64,000 bases of DNA. Source: Undibacterium hunanense. Its GTDB lineage: Bacteria > Pseudomonadota > Gammaproteobacteria > Burkholderiales > Burkholderiaceae_D. Every line of letters starts with the position of its first letter. The stretch's first letter is position 1. Positions 53,791 through 62,930 of the stretch are shown piece after piece. The notes beneath the pieces are model-generated. The model saw only the letters and a program-made list of their open reading frames with translations, was not told the origin of the DNA and searched no databases. The stretch spans positions 1 through 64,000 of the forward strand of contig NZ_JACOGF010000020.1 of NCBI RefSeq assembly GCF_014284335.1, in the 5' to 3' direction. The translations under genes and the position numbers were made by a program.

Positions 53791-54609
53791 TTACTTCGCT
53801 ATTCCCCACTGCTTCAGAATCGGTATCCAGCGTTGTGCAACAATTTTGTCAAAACCGGATGAAGTGGGATGCATTTCATTTGCCCAGTCAGTCTTGTAGT
53901 CGGCACCGCTGCTGAGCGTGCCGCGTGAATCGATATAGACGACGTCATTGCGCCAGTCATCAAAGGTTTTGAAAAGGCCATTCAGGCGGTCTATCAGTTC
54001 ATGCACGACTGCCAGGCGAAAGGCGGGGTCTTTTTTTACCTTGGCTGCATCCAGCGCAGGCAGCAACCAGGGGCCGGTGACCAGTTTATTGAGAATGTTA
54101 AAGCCGCGCCCGTCAGGCACTGGATAATCATAGCCATGAATGAAGATGGGGCGTACCTGTTTGACGGCGTCTTTGTATGCCCAGCGTATTTCATGTATCA
54201 GCCCGCCCATGGCAGTGGCGATCTTGCGCAAAAGATCGTCGATACCTGTGGGATCCAGACAGGCTTTGGGATCGGTAATGCCGGTGCAGTCGGTCTTCAG
54301 GGCCAGCTTGTAATCGATGGCATCATTGCCGGCACCACTGATCATGAAGACGTTATAGTATTTCCTGACATCAGGCGTCAGGTTATATTCAACATCCCGG
54401 GCATACTTGCCGGCACCGACATAATCCTGCAGTGGCGCGCCATTATTGCCCACCGCCTGGATATTCGAATAATTAGCGCTTAATGAATTATTGCGTATCA
54501 GCGCCTGCAAAATATTATTGCCCGGATACCAGAACCACGAATCCCCTATCGCCAGGATAGCTGGGTACTCGCCTGCTACCCATTGTTCATTTTTTTGATA
54601 CACACGCAT
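53791..54609 (-). CDS. SGNH/GDSL hydrolase without signal peptide
   Basis: A 272-residue protein from the ATG at 54609, with AAGGA eight bases upstream; a longer in-frame upstream stretch has no such site. The SGNH blocks are GDSW (Ser24), GNN (54-56), GND (94-96) and a terminal DWANEMHPT with Asp241 and His247. Such esterases/lipases are usually exported; none of the N-terminus here looks like a signal peptide. Cys108 and Cys117 lie close together. It could be cytoplasmic or a substrate of a contractile secretion system. Confidence 0.85.
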   Translation of the reverse strand: MRVYQKNEQWVAGEYPAILAIGDSWFWYPGNNILQALIRNNSLSANYSNIQAVGNNGAPLQDYVGAGKYARDVEYNLTPDVRKYYNVFMISGAGNDAIDYKLALKTDCTGITDPKACLDPTGIDDLLRKIATAMGGLIHEIRWAYKDAVKQVRPIFIHGYDYPVPDGRGFNILNKLVTGPWLLPALDAAKVKKDPAFRLAVVHELIDRLNGLFKTFDDWRNDVVYIDSRGTLSSGADYKTDWANEMHPTSSGFDKIVAQRWIPILKQWGIAK

Positions 54610-55006
54610 ATCGTATTCCTTTGTATTTTTTAGCAAAACAGCAGAGAAAAGCACGACGTTTTCATGCCTTATGAGGCAGGCAGACAAGCAGGCCGTGCTG
54701 GCGGTGATGTCACGGTTCAATGTCGCAGCCAGGATTTGTGGCATCCATATCATTATAAATTTAATTATAAAATTAACCACTAAATAAATGATCAATTGAC
54801 TATGGATGTGCATTCCTTTCCATAGGCCAATATGAAAATAAAAACCGTCGAAAACCAATAATCCGCCTGTACTTCACTTGATCAAAGCATCCGTCTGCTT
54901 AATTTATTGATGATGAAAAAAAATAATTCTTTATGTGTGGTATCGAACCGAAGCGCGATGAAGTCGGGGACATACTTAAGTCTCGACTCAACGTGAAGGA
55001 ATTGAA
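54610..55006. other. Divergent intergenic region
   Basis: About 400 bases between divergent SGNH and PRC-barrel genes, AT-rich near 54740-54850. No operator is convincing. AAGGAATTGAA before the ATG at 55007 is a strong ribosome site. Confidence 0.4.
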
Positions 55007-55405
55007 ATGATTAACGAAAATTTGGACATCTACAGCGGCAACGGTGGCAATCCACACAAGGGCCCTGGTCCTGAACTGATGGGCGCAAAAACATTGACTG
55101 GCGACAATGTCGTCAACCATGCTGACGAACATCTGGGTGACATCAAGGAAATCATGCTGGACATGCGCACGGGCCGTGTCGCCTATGCCGTGGTCGCCCA
55201 TGGTGGCTTGCTGACCATCGGTGAAAAACTGTTTGCCGTACCCTGGTCTGCACTGACCCTGGACGCGGTCAACAAACGCTTTGTGCTGAATATCGATAAA
55301 GAGCACTTCGAAAAAGCACCTGGCTTTGACAGCGACCGCTGGCCAGACATGGCCGACCAGCTCTGGGTCAATGAAGTACACGGGTATTACGACACGAAAA
55401 ACTGA
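55007..55405 (+). CDS. PRC-barrel domain protein
   Basis: A 132-residue protein with a PRC-barrel: LMGAKTLTGDNVVNHADEHLGDIKEIMLDMRTGRVAYAVV (in two blocks), then KLFAVPWSALTLD. PRC-barrel proteins bind RNA or membranes and are part of stress operons. The ending YYDTKN is typical of the small soluble type. It begins a run of stress-related genes (ferritin-like, DUF883, tiny membrane protein). Confidence 0.88.
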   Translation: MINENLDIYSGNGGNPHKGPGPELMGAKTLTGDNVVNHADEHLGDIKEIMLDMRTGRVAYAVVAHGGLLTIGEKLFAVPWSALTLDAVNKRFVLNIDKEHFEKAPGFDSDRWPDMADQLWVNEVHGYYDTKN

Positions 55406-55598
55406 GCACGAGCGCCAACAGGGATGTGGGCGTAGGGATGTGGAAATAAGATGTAGATCAGGCGCGGTGAAAACCCGCTTGCCCCCTGCCCGCTCACACC
55501 AAAGCGCAGCAACGCAGCATGAAACTGCGACCCAAACATTGTACCGGGACGGTCGCAGCATCAACAGCAAGCAATAACCAGTTATGAAGGGAATCATC

Positions 55599-55832
55599 AT
55601 GGACTATACCGAAATGCATTTCGCCTTTGAAGTATATGAAAAGGCCCTGGCAAAACGTAGCAGGCATTTGTTCAAGACACCAGAACCTCTGCGCGATGCA
55701 GAAGAAAAACTGTACACGCTGGAAACAGCCGTGAGCGAAGTACTGGCCGATACCCGTAAAGTCGCAATGATGATCAGGTCCAGCGCGCAAAAATCCATGC
55801 CGGCCTATGTTCAAAGCGTGGCCAGCAAGTGA
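55599..55832 (+). CDS. Small unassigned protein
   Basis: A 77-residue protein from the ATG at 55599, with AAGGGAATC upstream. It is mostly helical (FAFEVYEKALAKRSRHLFKTPEPLRDAEEKLYTLE, in parts) with no signal peptide. The family is not recognised. It stands between the PRC-barrel and the ferritin-like genes on the same strand and may share their regulation. Confidence 0.65.
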   Translation: MDYTEMHFAFEVYEKALAKRSRHLFKTPEPLRDAEEKLYTLETAVSEVLADTRKVAMMIRSSAQKSMPAYVQSVASK

Positions 55833-55953
55833 ATGCCGGAAGCGCGGGGCTGTGAACAGTCTTGCGCAGTCTTCCTCTCAATAGGGCATAAGTCCAGGGC
55901 ACAAACCCGGGGCATAGACCAGGATATTTTTAACTGATCTCAGAAAGAACATC

Positions 55954-56490
55954 ATGCATGAAGTCAACAAGACCCAGCGCAACGGCCTGGATACAGCCGC
56001 GATTCGCCAGGCAGCAAAAAATCTGGATGATGGTGCCGTCACCGCTGGTTACCAGGGTAACCGCGAAGAAGTCATCGCCATGCTCAATGGCGCATTGGCG
56101 ACCGAACTGGTCTGCATACTGCGTTACAAGCGTCACTATTACACAGTAAACGGCCTGCAAAACGGCCCCATCAAGGCTGAATTTTTAGCGCATGCGGCGG
56201 AAGAACAGGCCCACGCCGATCTGCTGGCAGAACGTATCGTGCAATTGAATGGCAAGCCTGACTTCAACCCGGCCACATTGACGGAACGCAGCCATGCCGA
56301 ATATGACGATGCCGATGATATCAAGGGCATGCTGACGGCCAATCTGATCGCCGAAAGAGTTGCCATCGAATCGTATCGCCAGATGCTGGAAAAGATAGGT
56401 GAAAGTGATCCGACCACACGGCATATGCTGGTGGGGATTATGGCGAAGGAAGAAGAACATGCGGATGATATGCGGGATTTGCTGGCGTAA
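55954..56490 (+). CDS. Ferritin-like di-iron protein (bacterioferritin/Dps-like)
   Basis: A 178-residue four-helix-bundle protein. Candidate iron ligands are Glu in ALATELVCILRYKRHYY, the AAEEQAHADLLAERI pair, LIAERVAIESYRQML and IMAKEEEHADDM, giving two ExxH-type motifs in helices 2 and 4. It could store iron or protect from peroxide. It lies in the stress gene group. No heme-binding Met is obvious. Confidence 0.85.
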   Translation: MHEVNKTQRNGLDTAAIRQAAKNLDDGAVTAGYQGNREEVIAMLNGALATELVCILRYKRHYYTVNGLQNGPIKAEFLAHAAEEQAHADLLAERIVQLNGKPDFNPATLTERSHAEYDDADDIKGMLTANLIAERVAIESYRQMLEKIGESDPTTRHMLVGIMAKEEEHADDMRDLLA

Positions 56491-56603
56491 TGTTTAGGCG
56501 TGACATTTGGGCGTGATGTTTGGGTGCTGCGACTGGCTGGGTAGCTTGCGAGCCGCACGATGTAATGCTTGTGCTGAGTTTCAGTCGTTCAACGGCAATC
56601 ATA

Positions 56604-56896
56604 GCGTCGTCGCTCCAGCGAAGGCTGGAGCCCAGCGGCGTTTGTTGCATTGCCGTACTTTGATTGGAGCGATTGCCCTTCGTGGATACAGGCCGGGACT
56701 CGGCCCGGCGGCCGAATTCCTTTCTTTGCTTCGCCAAAGAAAGGAATCAAAGAAAGGCGACCGCAGACTTGCCCTTCGGGTGCTTACGCTACGCTTCAGC
56801 ATAATTTTTGCGTCACAAAAAATGGGAAGGTCCGCAACTCGCTACGCTCAAACATCGGACCTTCTTTTTCCATTTTCTGTGACGCAAAAATTACAT
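56604..56896. repeat. Intergenic repeat element with nested hairpins
   Basis: A roughly 290-base stretch in the 550-base gap before the DUF883 gene. It contains CTCCAGCGAAGGCTGGAG, TTCTTTGCTTCGCCAAAGAA, and a long inverted repeat (56802-56825 with 56870-56893) around GGTCCG...CGGACC. Similar strings recur in related genomes as I remember, but I cannot verify this here. The 56900-57010 remainder is purine-rich with repeated AAAAGCAAC-like units. Confidence 0.55.
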
Positions 56897-57039
56897 CGTC
56901 CCAAGCGGATTAAGGTCAAAAGCAACGTCAAAAACAACGGCAAAACAAAGATCAAAATCAAAAGCAACACAAAAAAAATAACGGCATCAACACCAACCAA
57001 AATTTGTTAGTTCCCTAACCAACCAGAAGGAAGATCATC

Positions 57040-57345
57040 ATGCTTGAATCCAACATCAAAGCTGTCAACAAAGATATCAAAGTATTGCTCAAAGATGCGC
57101 AGGCGCTGTTTAGTGCGGCGGCTACATTGAGTGGCGAGAAGGCCGAAGAGGCGCGTGCGCGGGGGATGAAATTGCTGGATACGGCCATGGTCGCTGCGCA
57201 GGATGCACAGGCGTCGGCACTGGCAACGGGCAAAGAAATGGCCAATTCGACCGATGCCTATGTCAAGGAAAACCCATGGAGCAGCATCGGTGTGGCAGCC
57301 ACGGCAGGCTTGCTGGTGGGTTTGCTGTGCTGTCGCAAATCATGA
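57040..57345 (+). CDS. DUF883 (ElaB/YqjD-like) ribosome-/membrane-associated protein
   Basis: A 101-residue protein with an amphipathic N-terminal half (NIKAVNKDIKVLLKDAQALF) and a C-terminal membrane anchor (WSSIGVAATAGLLVGLLCCRKS), the typical ElaB/YqjD/DUF883 arrangement. E. coli members bind stationary-phase ribosomes and the inner membrane. It has AGAAGGAAG as ribosome site and a terminator after it. Confidence 0.92.
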   Translation: MLESNIKAVNKDIKVLLKDAQALFSAAATLSGEKAEEARARGMKLLDTAMVAAQDAQASALATGKEMANSTDAYVKENPWSSIGVAATAGLLVGLLCCRKS

Positions 57346-57377
57346 ATCAGTAAGTGTGTAAGCATGTAAGCAGCACA

Positions 57378-57411
57378 AAAAAAGCAGCCTGAAATTCAGA
57401 GCTGCTTTTTT
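57378..57411. terminator. Bidirectional terminator between DUF883 and lipoprotein genes
   Basis: AAAGCAGC pairs with GCTGCTTT around a 14-base loop with A/T runs on both sides. It separates the converging DUF883 gene and the Mla-type operon end. Confidence 0.85.
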
Positions 57412-57431
57412 CTTGCCTGATGCAAAAACTG

Positions 57432-58076
57432 CTAACGCTGTCCCTTCGTTGTTCCCAACTGTTCAGCACAAAATGCTGTCAGTTGCTGCAGGGCCTGGGT
57501 AACAGCCTGGTTGCTGGCCAGAACACCGCCGTAGGCATCTTCAGTGGGCGTAGCGATGTTGACGTCGAATTCACGCCAGGCAGTGATTTGCTGGTTTTGA
57601 TTGTCCGACAGATGTGCGCGCAGGACGAAGTGGACGCGACTGGGGGTGCTGGTAAAGTCTTGTTGCAGGTTGCGTATTTCCAGATCCAGCCGGTAGGTGG
57701 TCTGCAAGGCACTGGGTGCCTGTAATACGACCTTGAACAAGCCGCTGGATTCAAGCGCACTGGTGACCAGGGGCATGAGCATGGCTGCCGGTGGTTTTTG
57801 CCACTGGCTTTGTTGAAATTCTTCCACCTGGTGTGGCTGACGCATGAACAACATGCGGGTGCTGTCAAAACCGGCAGCAGCGCGGATATTGCCTATCAGG
57901 ATACTGGCTGGTGGATTGCCAATTGCCTTATCAGGTGCCGGGATGCTGGCAACCGTATCGAGGCGGTACACTGCTGCCACCGGTACATTCGCCGGTTGCA
58001 GGGCAGAACAACCGGCGATCAATACTGCCAGCAGGGGGAGCAGTTTGGCTGGTTTGGCTGAATGGACAGGTTTCAT
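57432..58076 (-). CDS. ABC-transport auxiliary lipoprotein (last gene of MCE operon)
   Basis: A 214-residue protein with lipobox LIAGC at about residue 23. The rest (VAAVYRLDTVASIPAPDK, then PHQVEEFQQSQWQKPPAAMLMPLV and LSDNQNQQITAWREFDV) matches the auxiliary lipoproteins (DUF330-like, PqiC-type) that accompany MCE/Mla systems. Its start overlaps the MlaD-like gene by four bases. It is likely anchored in the outer membrane facing the periplasm. Confidence 0.9.
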   Translation of the reverse strand: MKPVHSAKPAKLLPLLAVLIAGCSALQPANVPVAAVYRLDTVASIPAPDKAIGNPPASILIGNIRAAAGFDSTRMLFMRQPHQVEEFQQSQWQKPPAAMLMPLVTSALESSGLFKVVLQAPSALQTTYRLDLEIRNLQQDFTSTPSRVHFVLRAHLSDNQNQQITAWREFDVNIATPTEDAYGGVLASNQAVTQALQQLTAFCAEQLGTTKGQR

Positions 58077-59017
58077 GGTGTTGCTCCTTTTGATTCCCCT
58101 GGCCCTGGTGGTGCTGGCTGCCGTCCTCTGATCAGGCTGCTGGGGTTGTGTTCAGTCTGTTCAATCAGACGGGTCAGGGATGCGGACAAGGTCGCCAGTT
58201 CTGCCATCAGCCTTTGTATCTCTGGCAGCGTATCGGTGCTGATCTGGCGCACGCCTCCACCCAGTTGATCTACTGCGGTCCTGGCGCTGTCACTGGCCTG
58301 GCCAGCCTTGTCCGCCATGGCAGCGACGGCATCTGCGCTTTTGCCTATACGCTGGAACAGGGCATCCAGTTTGGCGCTGGCCTGGGCCGTATTATTGGTG
58401 GTGATGGCAGCATTTGAAATCGCAACACGCATGGTCGCCTTTTGCGACGCCAGTGCATCCATCACGGCAGAGGTGTCTTGCAAAATCTTGCTGAATGCCG
58501 CACGGTTGTCTTCATTCAGTATAGCATTCACGTTGGCTGCCGTACGGTCCAGGTTGGCCAGTACGGCGCTCAAAACATTTTCCAGGCGGGCGCTTAGCGA
58601 AGGCTTGGTGCGTATCTGTGGATAATCCTGCCCAGGCAAGGCCTGCAACGCCGGCGCAGCGGGTGAGCCGCCACTCAGCTCTACATAGGCGATGCCGGTC
58701 AACCCCTGAGTTTTCAATACGGCCTGGGTATCGGTCTTGATGGGTGTGCCTGCGGCGATGGCAAATAGCAGTTGCACCTGCTGCGGATTAGCTGGATCCA
58801 GACTGATTGCATGCACCTTGCCCACATTCACGCCCTGGTATTTGACTGGCGCATCCAGGTTCAACCCTGCCACCGATTCACTCACCACCGATTGATACAG
58901 GATCGTCTGCGTGCGCTTGCCCAGACCAACTGACAGCCACAATACGGCAGCCACCAGCAAGGCCCCCAGCGCCAGCACAAAGGCACCGACTGCAGCGTAA
59001 TTTACTTTGGTTTCCAT
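58073..59017 (-). CDS. MCE/MlaD-domain periplasmic protein
   Basis: A 314-residue protein with one N-terminal membrane helix (AAVGAFVLALGALLVAAVLW) and the MCE domain (SVVSESVAGLNLDAPVKYQGVNVGKV, GLTGIAYVELSGG) at about residues 40-130. A long helical tail (NVLSAVLANLDRTAANVNAIL, MAELATLSASL) follows. MCE proteins form hexamers that carry lipids across the periplasm. It overlaps the ATPase gene by 16 bases and the lipoprotein gene by four. Confidence 0.93.
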   Translation of the reverse strand: METKVNYAAVGAFVLALGALLVAAVLWLSVGLGKRTQTILYQSVVSESVAGLNLDAPVKYQGVNVGKVHAISLDPANPQQVQLLFAIAAGTPIKTDTQAVLKTQGLTGIAYVELSGGSPAAPALQALPGQDYPQIRTKPSLSARLENVLSAVLANLDRTAANVNAILNEDNRAAFSKILQDTSAVMDALASQKATMRVAISNAAITTNNTAQASAKLDALFQRIGKSADAVAAMADKAGQASDSARTAVDQLGGGVRQISTDTLPEIQRLMAELATLSASLTRLIEQTEHNPSSLIRGRQPAPPGPGESKGATP

Positions 59018-59910
59018 GGACTGTCCTTGTTTGTCATTTGTTCTTGTTGTCCGGCCGTTTGTGTTTCTGTACTTGTTTTTGTTTGGGTTTGTGCCTGTTC
59101 CTGTGCCGCCCTGCCCCGCGCGCCATCAAAATAATCACGGATGACCGGGTGCTGCATGTGTGACAATTCCTCCATGGAAGCAACCGCCAGCACTTTACCT
59201 TCGCCCAGCACCGCTACCCTGTGGGTTACCTGCCACAGCAAATCCAGATCATGGGTAATCATGACGATGGTGGGTTGATACAGTGCGTGCAAATGCCGCA
59301 CCAGTGCATCAATACCACCGGCCCCGGCTGGGTCCAGACCAGCTGTGGGTTCATCGAGGAACAATAATTCCGGGTCCAGCGCCAGCGCCCTGGCCAGTGC
59401 AGCACGCTTTAACATGCCGCCGCTCAGCTCGGCCGGATACAGGCTGGCTGCTTCTGGCTTGAGACCGCTTAAAGATAATTTCCAGGCCGCGATCTCATTG
59501 ATGCTGGCTTCATCCAGATCGCTATGCTCGCGCAGCGGCAAACCTATGTTTTCACTAACGGTCAAAGTGCCAAACAAACCGCCTTTCTGGAACATCACGC
59601 CGCAACGCTGGCGCAATGCAGCCGCATCTGCGTCGCTGATGCCAGCCAGTTCAGACCCCAGAACTGTGACCGAACCAGAGTCGGGCGTATGCAGCAAAAT
59701 CATCTCGCGCAACAATGTGGATTTACCAGAGCCACTACCGCCCACGATGGCAAGAATTTCGCCACGGCGTATATCCAGATCCAGGCCATCATGCACGATC
59801 TTGTCACCAAAACGGGTACAAACCTGGCGCATTTGAATCACATAATCATCGCCATCCGGCGCAGGCGTAGTGGCTACAGTGGCCGCAGTGACTGTGGTGG
59901 CTGCCATCAC
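59002..59910 (-). CDS. MlaF-like ABC ATP-binding protein
   Basis: A 302-residue ATPase with Walker A GGSGSGKST, Q-loop, signature LSGGM, Walker B LLFLDEPTAGLDP and ITHDLDLLWQVTHRVAVL with H-loop. The layout is the MlaF/MkL type that pairs with MlaE permeases. A 60-residue C-terminal tail is low-complexity Gln/Thr (QAQTQTKTSTETQ). It overlaps the permease gene by four bases (ATGA). Confidence 0.95.
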   Translation of the reverse strand: MMAATTVTAATVATTPAPDGDDYVIQMRQVCTRFGDKIVHDGLDLDIRRGEILAIVGGSGSGKSTLLREMILLHTPDSGSVTVLGSELAGISDADAAALRQRCGVMFQKGGLFGTLTVSENIGLPLREHSDLDEASINEIAAWKLSLSGLKPEAASLYPAELSGGMLKRAALARALALDPELLFLDEPTAGLDPAGAGGIDALVRHLHALYQPTIVMITHDLDLLWQVTHRVAVLGEGKVLAVASMEELSHMQHPVIRDYFDGARGRAAQEQAQTQTKTSTETQTAGQQEQMTNKDSPWKPK

Positions 59911-61091
59911 AGCCCCAGCACATTAAAAATGACGGAAAAACCGGCATCCAGCACAATGACGGTAAAGATCGCCTGCACCACACTGCGCGTAGTCTGCCGA
60001 CCTACACTATCGGCATTGCCCTTGGTACGAAAGCCCTGATAACAGCCTATGATGGCAATCACCATCGCAAACACCACCGACTTGCCGATGCCGATCAGCA
60101 GCGTTCTCAGGGGAATTTCAGTTGCGAAGCGGTCCATGAATTCATGCGGGCCAACACCCAGTTGCGTACTGGCCATCAGCATGCCGCCCATAATGCCCAG
60201 CAAGTCGGCAAACAGGGTCAGCAAGGGCAAAGCCAGCATCAGCGCCATCAGTTTTGGGATGACCAGCAAATCAATAGGGGGAATGCCCACAGTTTGCAGG
60301 GCATCAATTTCTTCCGTCACCACCATGGTGCCTATTTGTGCCGCATAGGCAGAACCGGAACGTCCGGCGATGATGATGGCCGTAATCAGCGGCGCAAATT
60401 CGCGCAACATGGCATAACCCACCAGTTCCACCACAAAGATGTTTGCTCCATAGTGCTTGAGCTGGTCAGCCCCCTGATAGGCAATCACAATACCCAGTAA
60501 AAACGAGGTGACGCCGACGATAGGCAGCGCTTCAAATCCGGCAATCTGAATATTGCGCAGAATGGCACGGCCACGCCAGCGCCGTGGATGCCGCAGCACG
60601 CCCAACACGCTAACCGCAATCTCCCCCAAAAAACTGAGCCAGGCCAGATTGGCGTGCCAGACATTAACAGTCGCCTTGCCGGTTTTTTCCAGCAAGCCTG
60701 CGGCTTTAACTACCGGCTCTGCCGTCGCTGGAATCTCACCCAGTCCATCCAGCATATGCTGATACGCTTCAGGCCAACCTTGCAGCTTGATCTGCGTACC
60801 GCTGTCACGCAGCTTTTGCAGGCGTGTGTGCATGACCCAGGCTACGACGCTGTCTATCTTCTGTATTTGCTGACCATCCAGTTGCACCACCTCCGGGTGG
60901 CGTAACAGCAAGGCGTCCAGTTGACGCATGACATTACCCAACTGACATATGGTCCAGTTGCCGGACAGTTGCAAGACACCTGGCGTCGTCTGCTCAATGC
61001 GGGCAGGCAAACGGGCTGACTGGCGCGCCTTCACTTTGTGGGAAGTGCCTGTATCAGCTTGTAAGGGATGGTCAGCAGTAGGGGCAGGCAT
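59907..61091 (-). CDS. MlaE-like permease with N-terminal STAS domain
   Basis: A 394-residue protein. The first 130 residues look like a STAS/MlaB-type domain (VLQLSGNWTICQLGNVMRQL, LDGQQIQKIDSVVAWVMHTRLQKLRD). The rest is an MlaE permease (VTSFLLGIVIAYQGADQLKHYGA, ELVGYAMLREFAPLITAIIIAGRSGSAYAAQIGTM, PLRTLLIGIGKSVVFAMVIA). The fusion replaces the separate MlaB of E. coli. The operon order permease-ATPase-MCE-lipoprotein is typical. The substrate is likely phospholipid, by family. Confidence 0.93.
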   Translation of the reverse strand: MPAPTADHPLQADTGTSHKVKARQSARLPARIEQTTPGVLQLSGNWTICQLGNVMRQLDALLLRHPEVVQLDGQQIQKIDSVVAWVMHTRLQKLRDSGTQIKLQGWPEAYQHMLDGLGEIPATAEPVVKAAGLLEKTGKATVNVWHANLAWLSFLGEIAVSVLGVLRHPRRWRGRAILRNIQIAGFEALPIVGVTSFLLGIVIAYQGADQLKHYGANIFVVELVGYAMLREFAPLITAIIIAGRSGSAYAAQIGTMVVTEEIDALQTVGIPPIDLLVIPKLMALMLALPLLTLFADLLGIMGGMLMASTQLGVGPHEFMDRFATEIPLRTLLIGIGKSVVFAMVIAIIGCYQGFRTKGNADSVGRQTTRSVVQAIFTVIVLDAGFSVIFNVLGL

Positions 61092-61326
61092 GGATGCTCA
61101 TCATAAGAAATATATGCCTTCAGCTTGCCACTGGACGACATGCAGTTCTGTGCGCTGGCGTACCAAGGGAGGGGGAGTTTTTTGTGGATAAAGCAGAACA
61201 GCATTTTCAATGCTGCGCAGGCTGTTGGCAGCTGTTTTCTTTGTCTTGGAATTGAGCAGAGATGGAATAGAATCGAATTGAAGCAATGAAATAAATCAGA
61301 TGAAAAATCTGGATTCGTGTTCCAAA

Positions 61327-61426
61327 AATACTTGCGCAAAACCGCTCCGGCGACGATACAGAAGATGTATGGAGTTCTGTATTTTATCGCCGCCGAAACA
61401 TGCCGGAGCGATTTTGCGCAAGTATT
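61327..61426. repeat. Inverted-repeat element in a 570-base gene-free gap
   Basis: AATACTTGCGCAAAACCGCT and its five-base continuation (61327-61351) pair with 61402-61426 with a single mismatch; the inner GACGATACAG / CTGTATTTTATCGCC also partly pair. The gap (61092-61657) holds no supported gene. It may be a MITE-like element or a structured terminator. Confidence 0.6.
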
Positions 61427-61657
61427 CTTTTCTTTTTATCCTGCATCACTGATCTGGTTTCAGACCTGGAAAGATGCTGTATTCATGCATTCAATGTGCA
61501 CAAGAATGGCAGAAGAAAACCTGTCGCTCTGTGCGCTAGCTAACAGACGAAAAAAAACTTTTCTTTCACGATAGAGCTACCGTCAAAACGGCAAGCCGGA
61601 TATTTTCACCGGCACACCAGGGCGTGTTGACCCGACCAACTTCAAGAGAGAACCATC

Positions 61658-61804
61658 ATGCTTTATACCATCGCTGTAGTACTGATTATTTTGTGGTTAC
61701 TGGGTATGGTGTCGGCTTACACCATCGGTGGCTTTATCCATGTCTTGCTGGTGATCGCCATCATCATGGTCTTGCTGCGCCTGATCAGCGGCAGAGGCGT
61801 TTGA
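61658..61804 (+). CDS. Tiny membrane protein (lmo0937 family)
   Basis: A 48-residue protein: MLYTIAVVLIILWLLGMV, SAYTIGGFIHVLLVIAII and a short basic end (RLISGRGV). Two helices and this sequence fit the small lmo0937-type membrane proteins found in stress-linked clusters. AGAGAGAACC precedes the ATG. It was found by reading a short frame that falls below usual length cut-offs. It lies 39 bases before the YihY/BrkB gene. Confidence 0.85.
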   Translation: MLYTIAVVLIILWLLGMVSAYTIGGFIHVLLVIAIIMVLLRLISGRGV

Positions 61805-61843
61805 CCTTGCTCTATCAATTAATGAGCAGGCATTGAGCAACTG

Positions 61844-62761
61844 ATGAGGTCATGGCTCACAAAACAGCGGGCCATCCCTGGCCTGCTGGTGGCACTGGCT
61901 GGAATGATAGGACGTGCCGTACTGGAATGGGTGCGCCATCGTGCTGCCAGCAAAGGCGCTGCGCTGGCCTTTTATACCCTGTTTTCCATGGTGCCCGTGC
62001 TAATCCTGGTGCTGGCCATCGCCGGTTTTTTTTATGGCGAACAGGCCGCCCAGGGACAATTGTTCAATCAATTGCAAGGCCTGGTAGGCCAAAGCGGGGC
62101 AGCAGCAATACAGGTGTCGCTGGCAGGTGCTCATAATGTCTATGAAGGGCGTATCGCCACCCTGATCGCCAGCGTTTTGCTGTTAATTGGCGCCACCAGC
62201 GTGTTTGCCGAATTAAAAGAAAGCCTGGACGAAATCTGGCAAGTACCACCCAGCAATGCCAATAGCCTGTGGCACTTCTTACGCACGCGCCTACTGTCGT
62301 TCGGCTTGATACTGGTACTGGCGTTTTTGATGCTGGTGTCATTGATAGTCAGCGCTGTACTGGCGGCACTGGAGCATTACTGGCAAGGCAGTCGCACGGT
62401 CGTGGCACTGATATTGTTGCCGCTGTCGTCAGGCATAGGCTTCGCGGTGATTGCTTCACTGTTTGCCGTCATCTTCAAGATGCTGCCGCAGGTGCGGCTA
62501 TCCTGGGAGGATGTGTGGGTTGGTGCAACCGGCACGGCAAGCCTGTTTTATGTCGGTAAATTTTTGATCGGTGTGTATATCGGCAACAGCGGCGTCGCCA
62601 GCAGTTTTGGTGCTGCGGGCTCCATCATCGCCCTGCTGTTATGGGTTTATTATTCTGCCCAGATCTTTTTGCTGGGAGCAGAATTCACCCGTCAGTATGC
62701 CTACAGCCTGGGCAGCTTGCGCACCGTTGAAATGAGTTCTCATACCCACGCCACTCCTTAG
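61844..62761 (+). CDS. YihY/virulence-factor BrkB-family membrane protein
   Basis: A 305-residue, six-helix protein with the family signature AALAFYTLFSMVPVLILVLAIAGFFYG and DEIWQVPP, then GSIIALLLWVYYSAQIFLLGAEF near the end. The biological role is not settled. The TAG stop codon lies at the very start of a 143-base inverted-repeat element. It is probably co-transcribed with the tiny membrane protein. Confidence 0.92.
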   Translation: MRSWLTKQRAIPGLLVALAGMIGRAVLEWVRHRAASKGAALAFYTLFSMVPVLILVLAIAGFFYGEQAAQGQLFNQLQGLVGQSGAAAIQVSLAGAHNVYEGRIATLIASVLLLIGATSVFAELKESLDEIWQVPPSNANSLWHFLRTRLLSFGLILVLAFLMLVSLIVSAVLAALEHYWQGSRTVVALILLPLSSGIGFAVIASLFAVIFKMLPQVRLSWEDVWVGATGTASLFYVGKFLIGVYIGNSGVASSFGAAGSIIALLLWVYYSAQIFLLGAEFTRQYAYSLGSLRTVEMSSHTHATP

Positions 62762-62902
62762 AACCTGTTCACGATCTGTAGCGAGCGGGCGTCAGCGGGG
62801 TGAAGAGCAGCGCAAAAAGCGGAATGTACACTAGTACATGAGCATTTTGAGCAGCGCACGAGCCCCGATCACGCCCGCGCAGTAAGATCGTGAACAGGTT
62901 CT
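62760..62902. mobile_element. 143-base MITE-like element with 18-base perfect terminal repeats
   Basis: AGAACCTGTTCACGATCT at 62760-62777 is exactly inverted at 62885-62902. Inner inverted repeats (GCGGGCGT with ACGCCCGC, GTACACTAGTAC) give a strong secondary structure. No coding capacity. Its left end overlaps the BrkB stop codon. Confidence 0.75.
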
Positions 62903-62930
62903 TAGGCGGAGTGACATGGAAGTCAACCAA

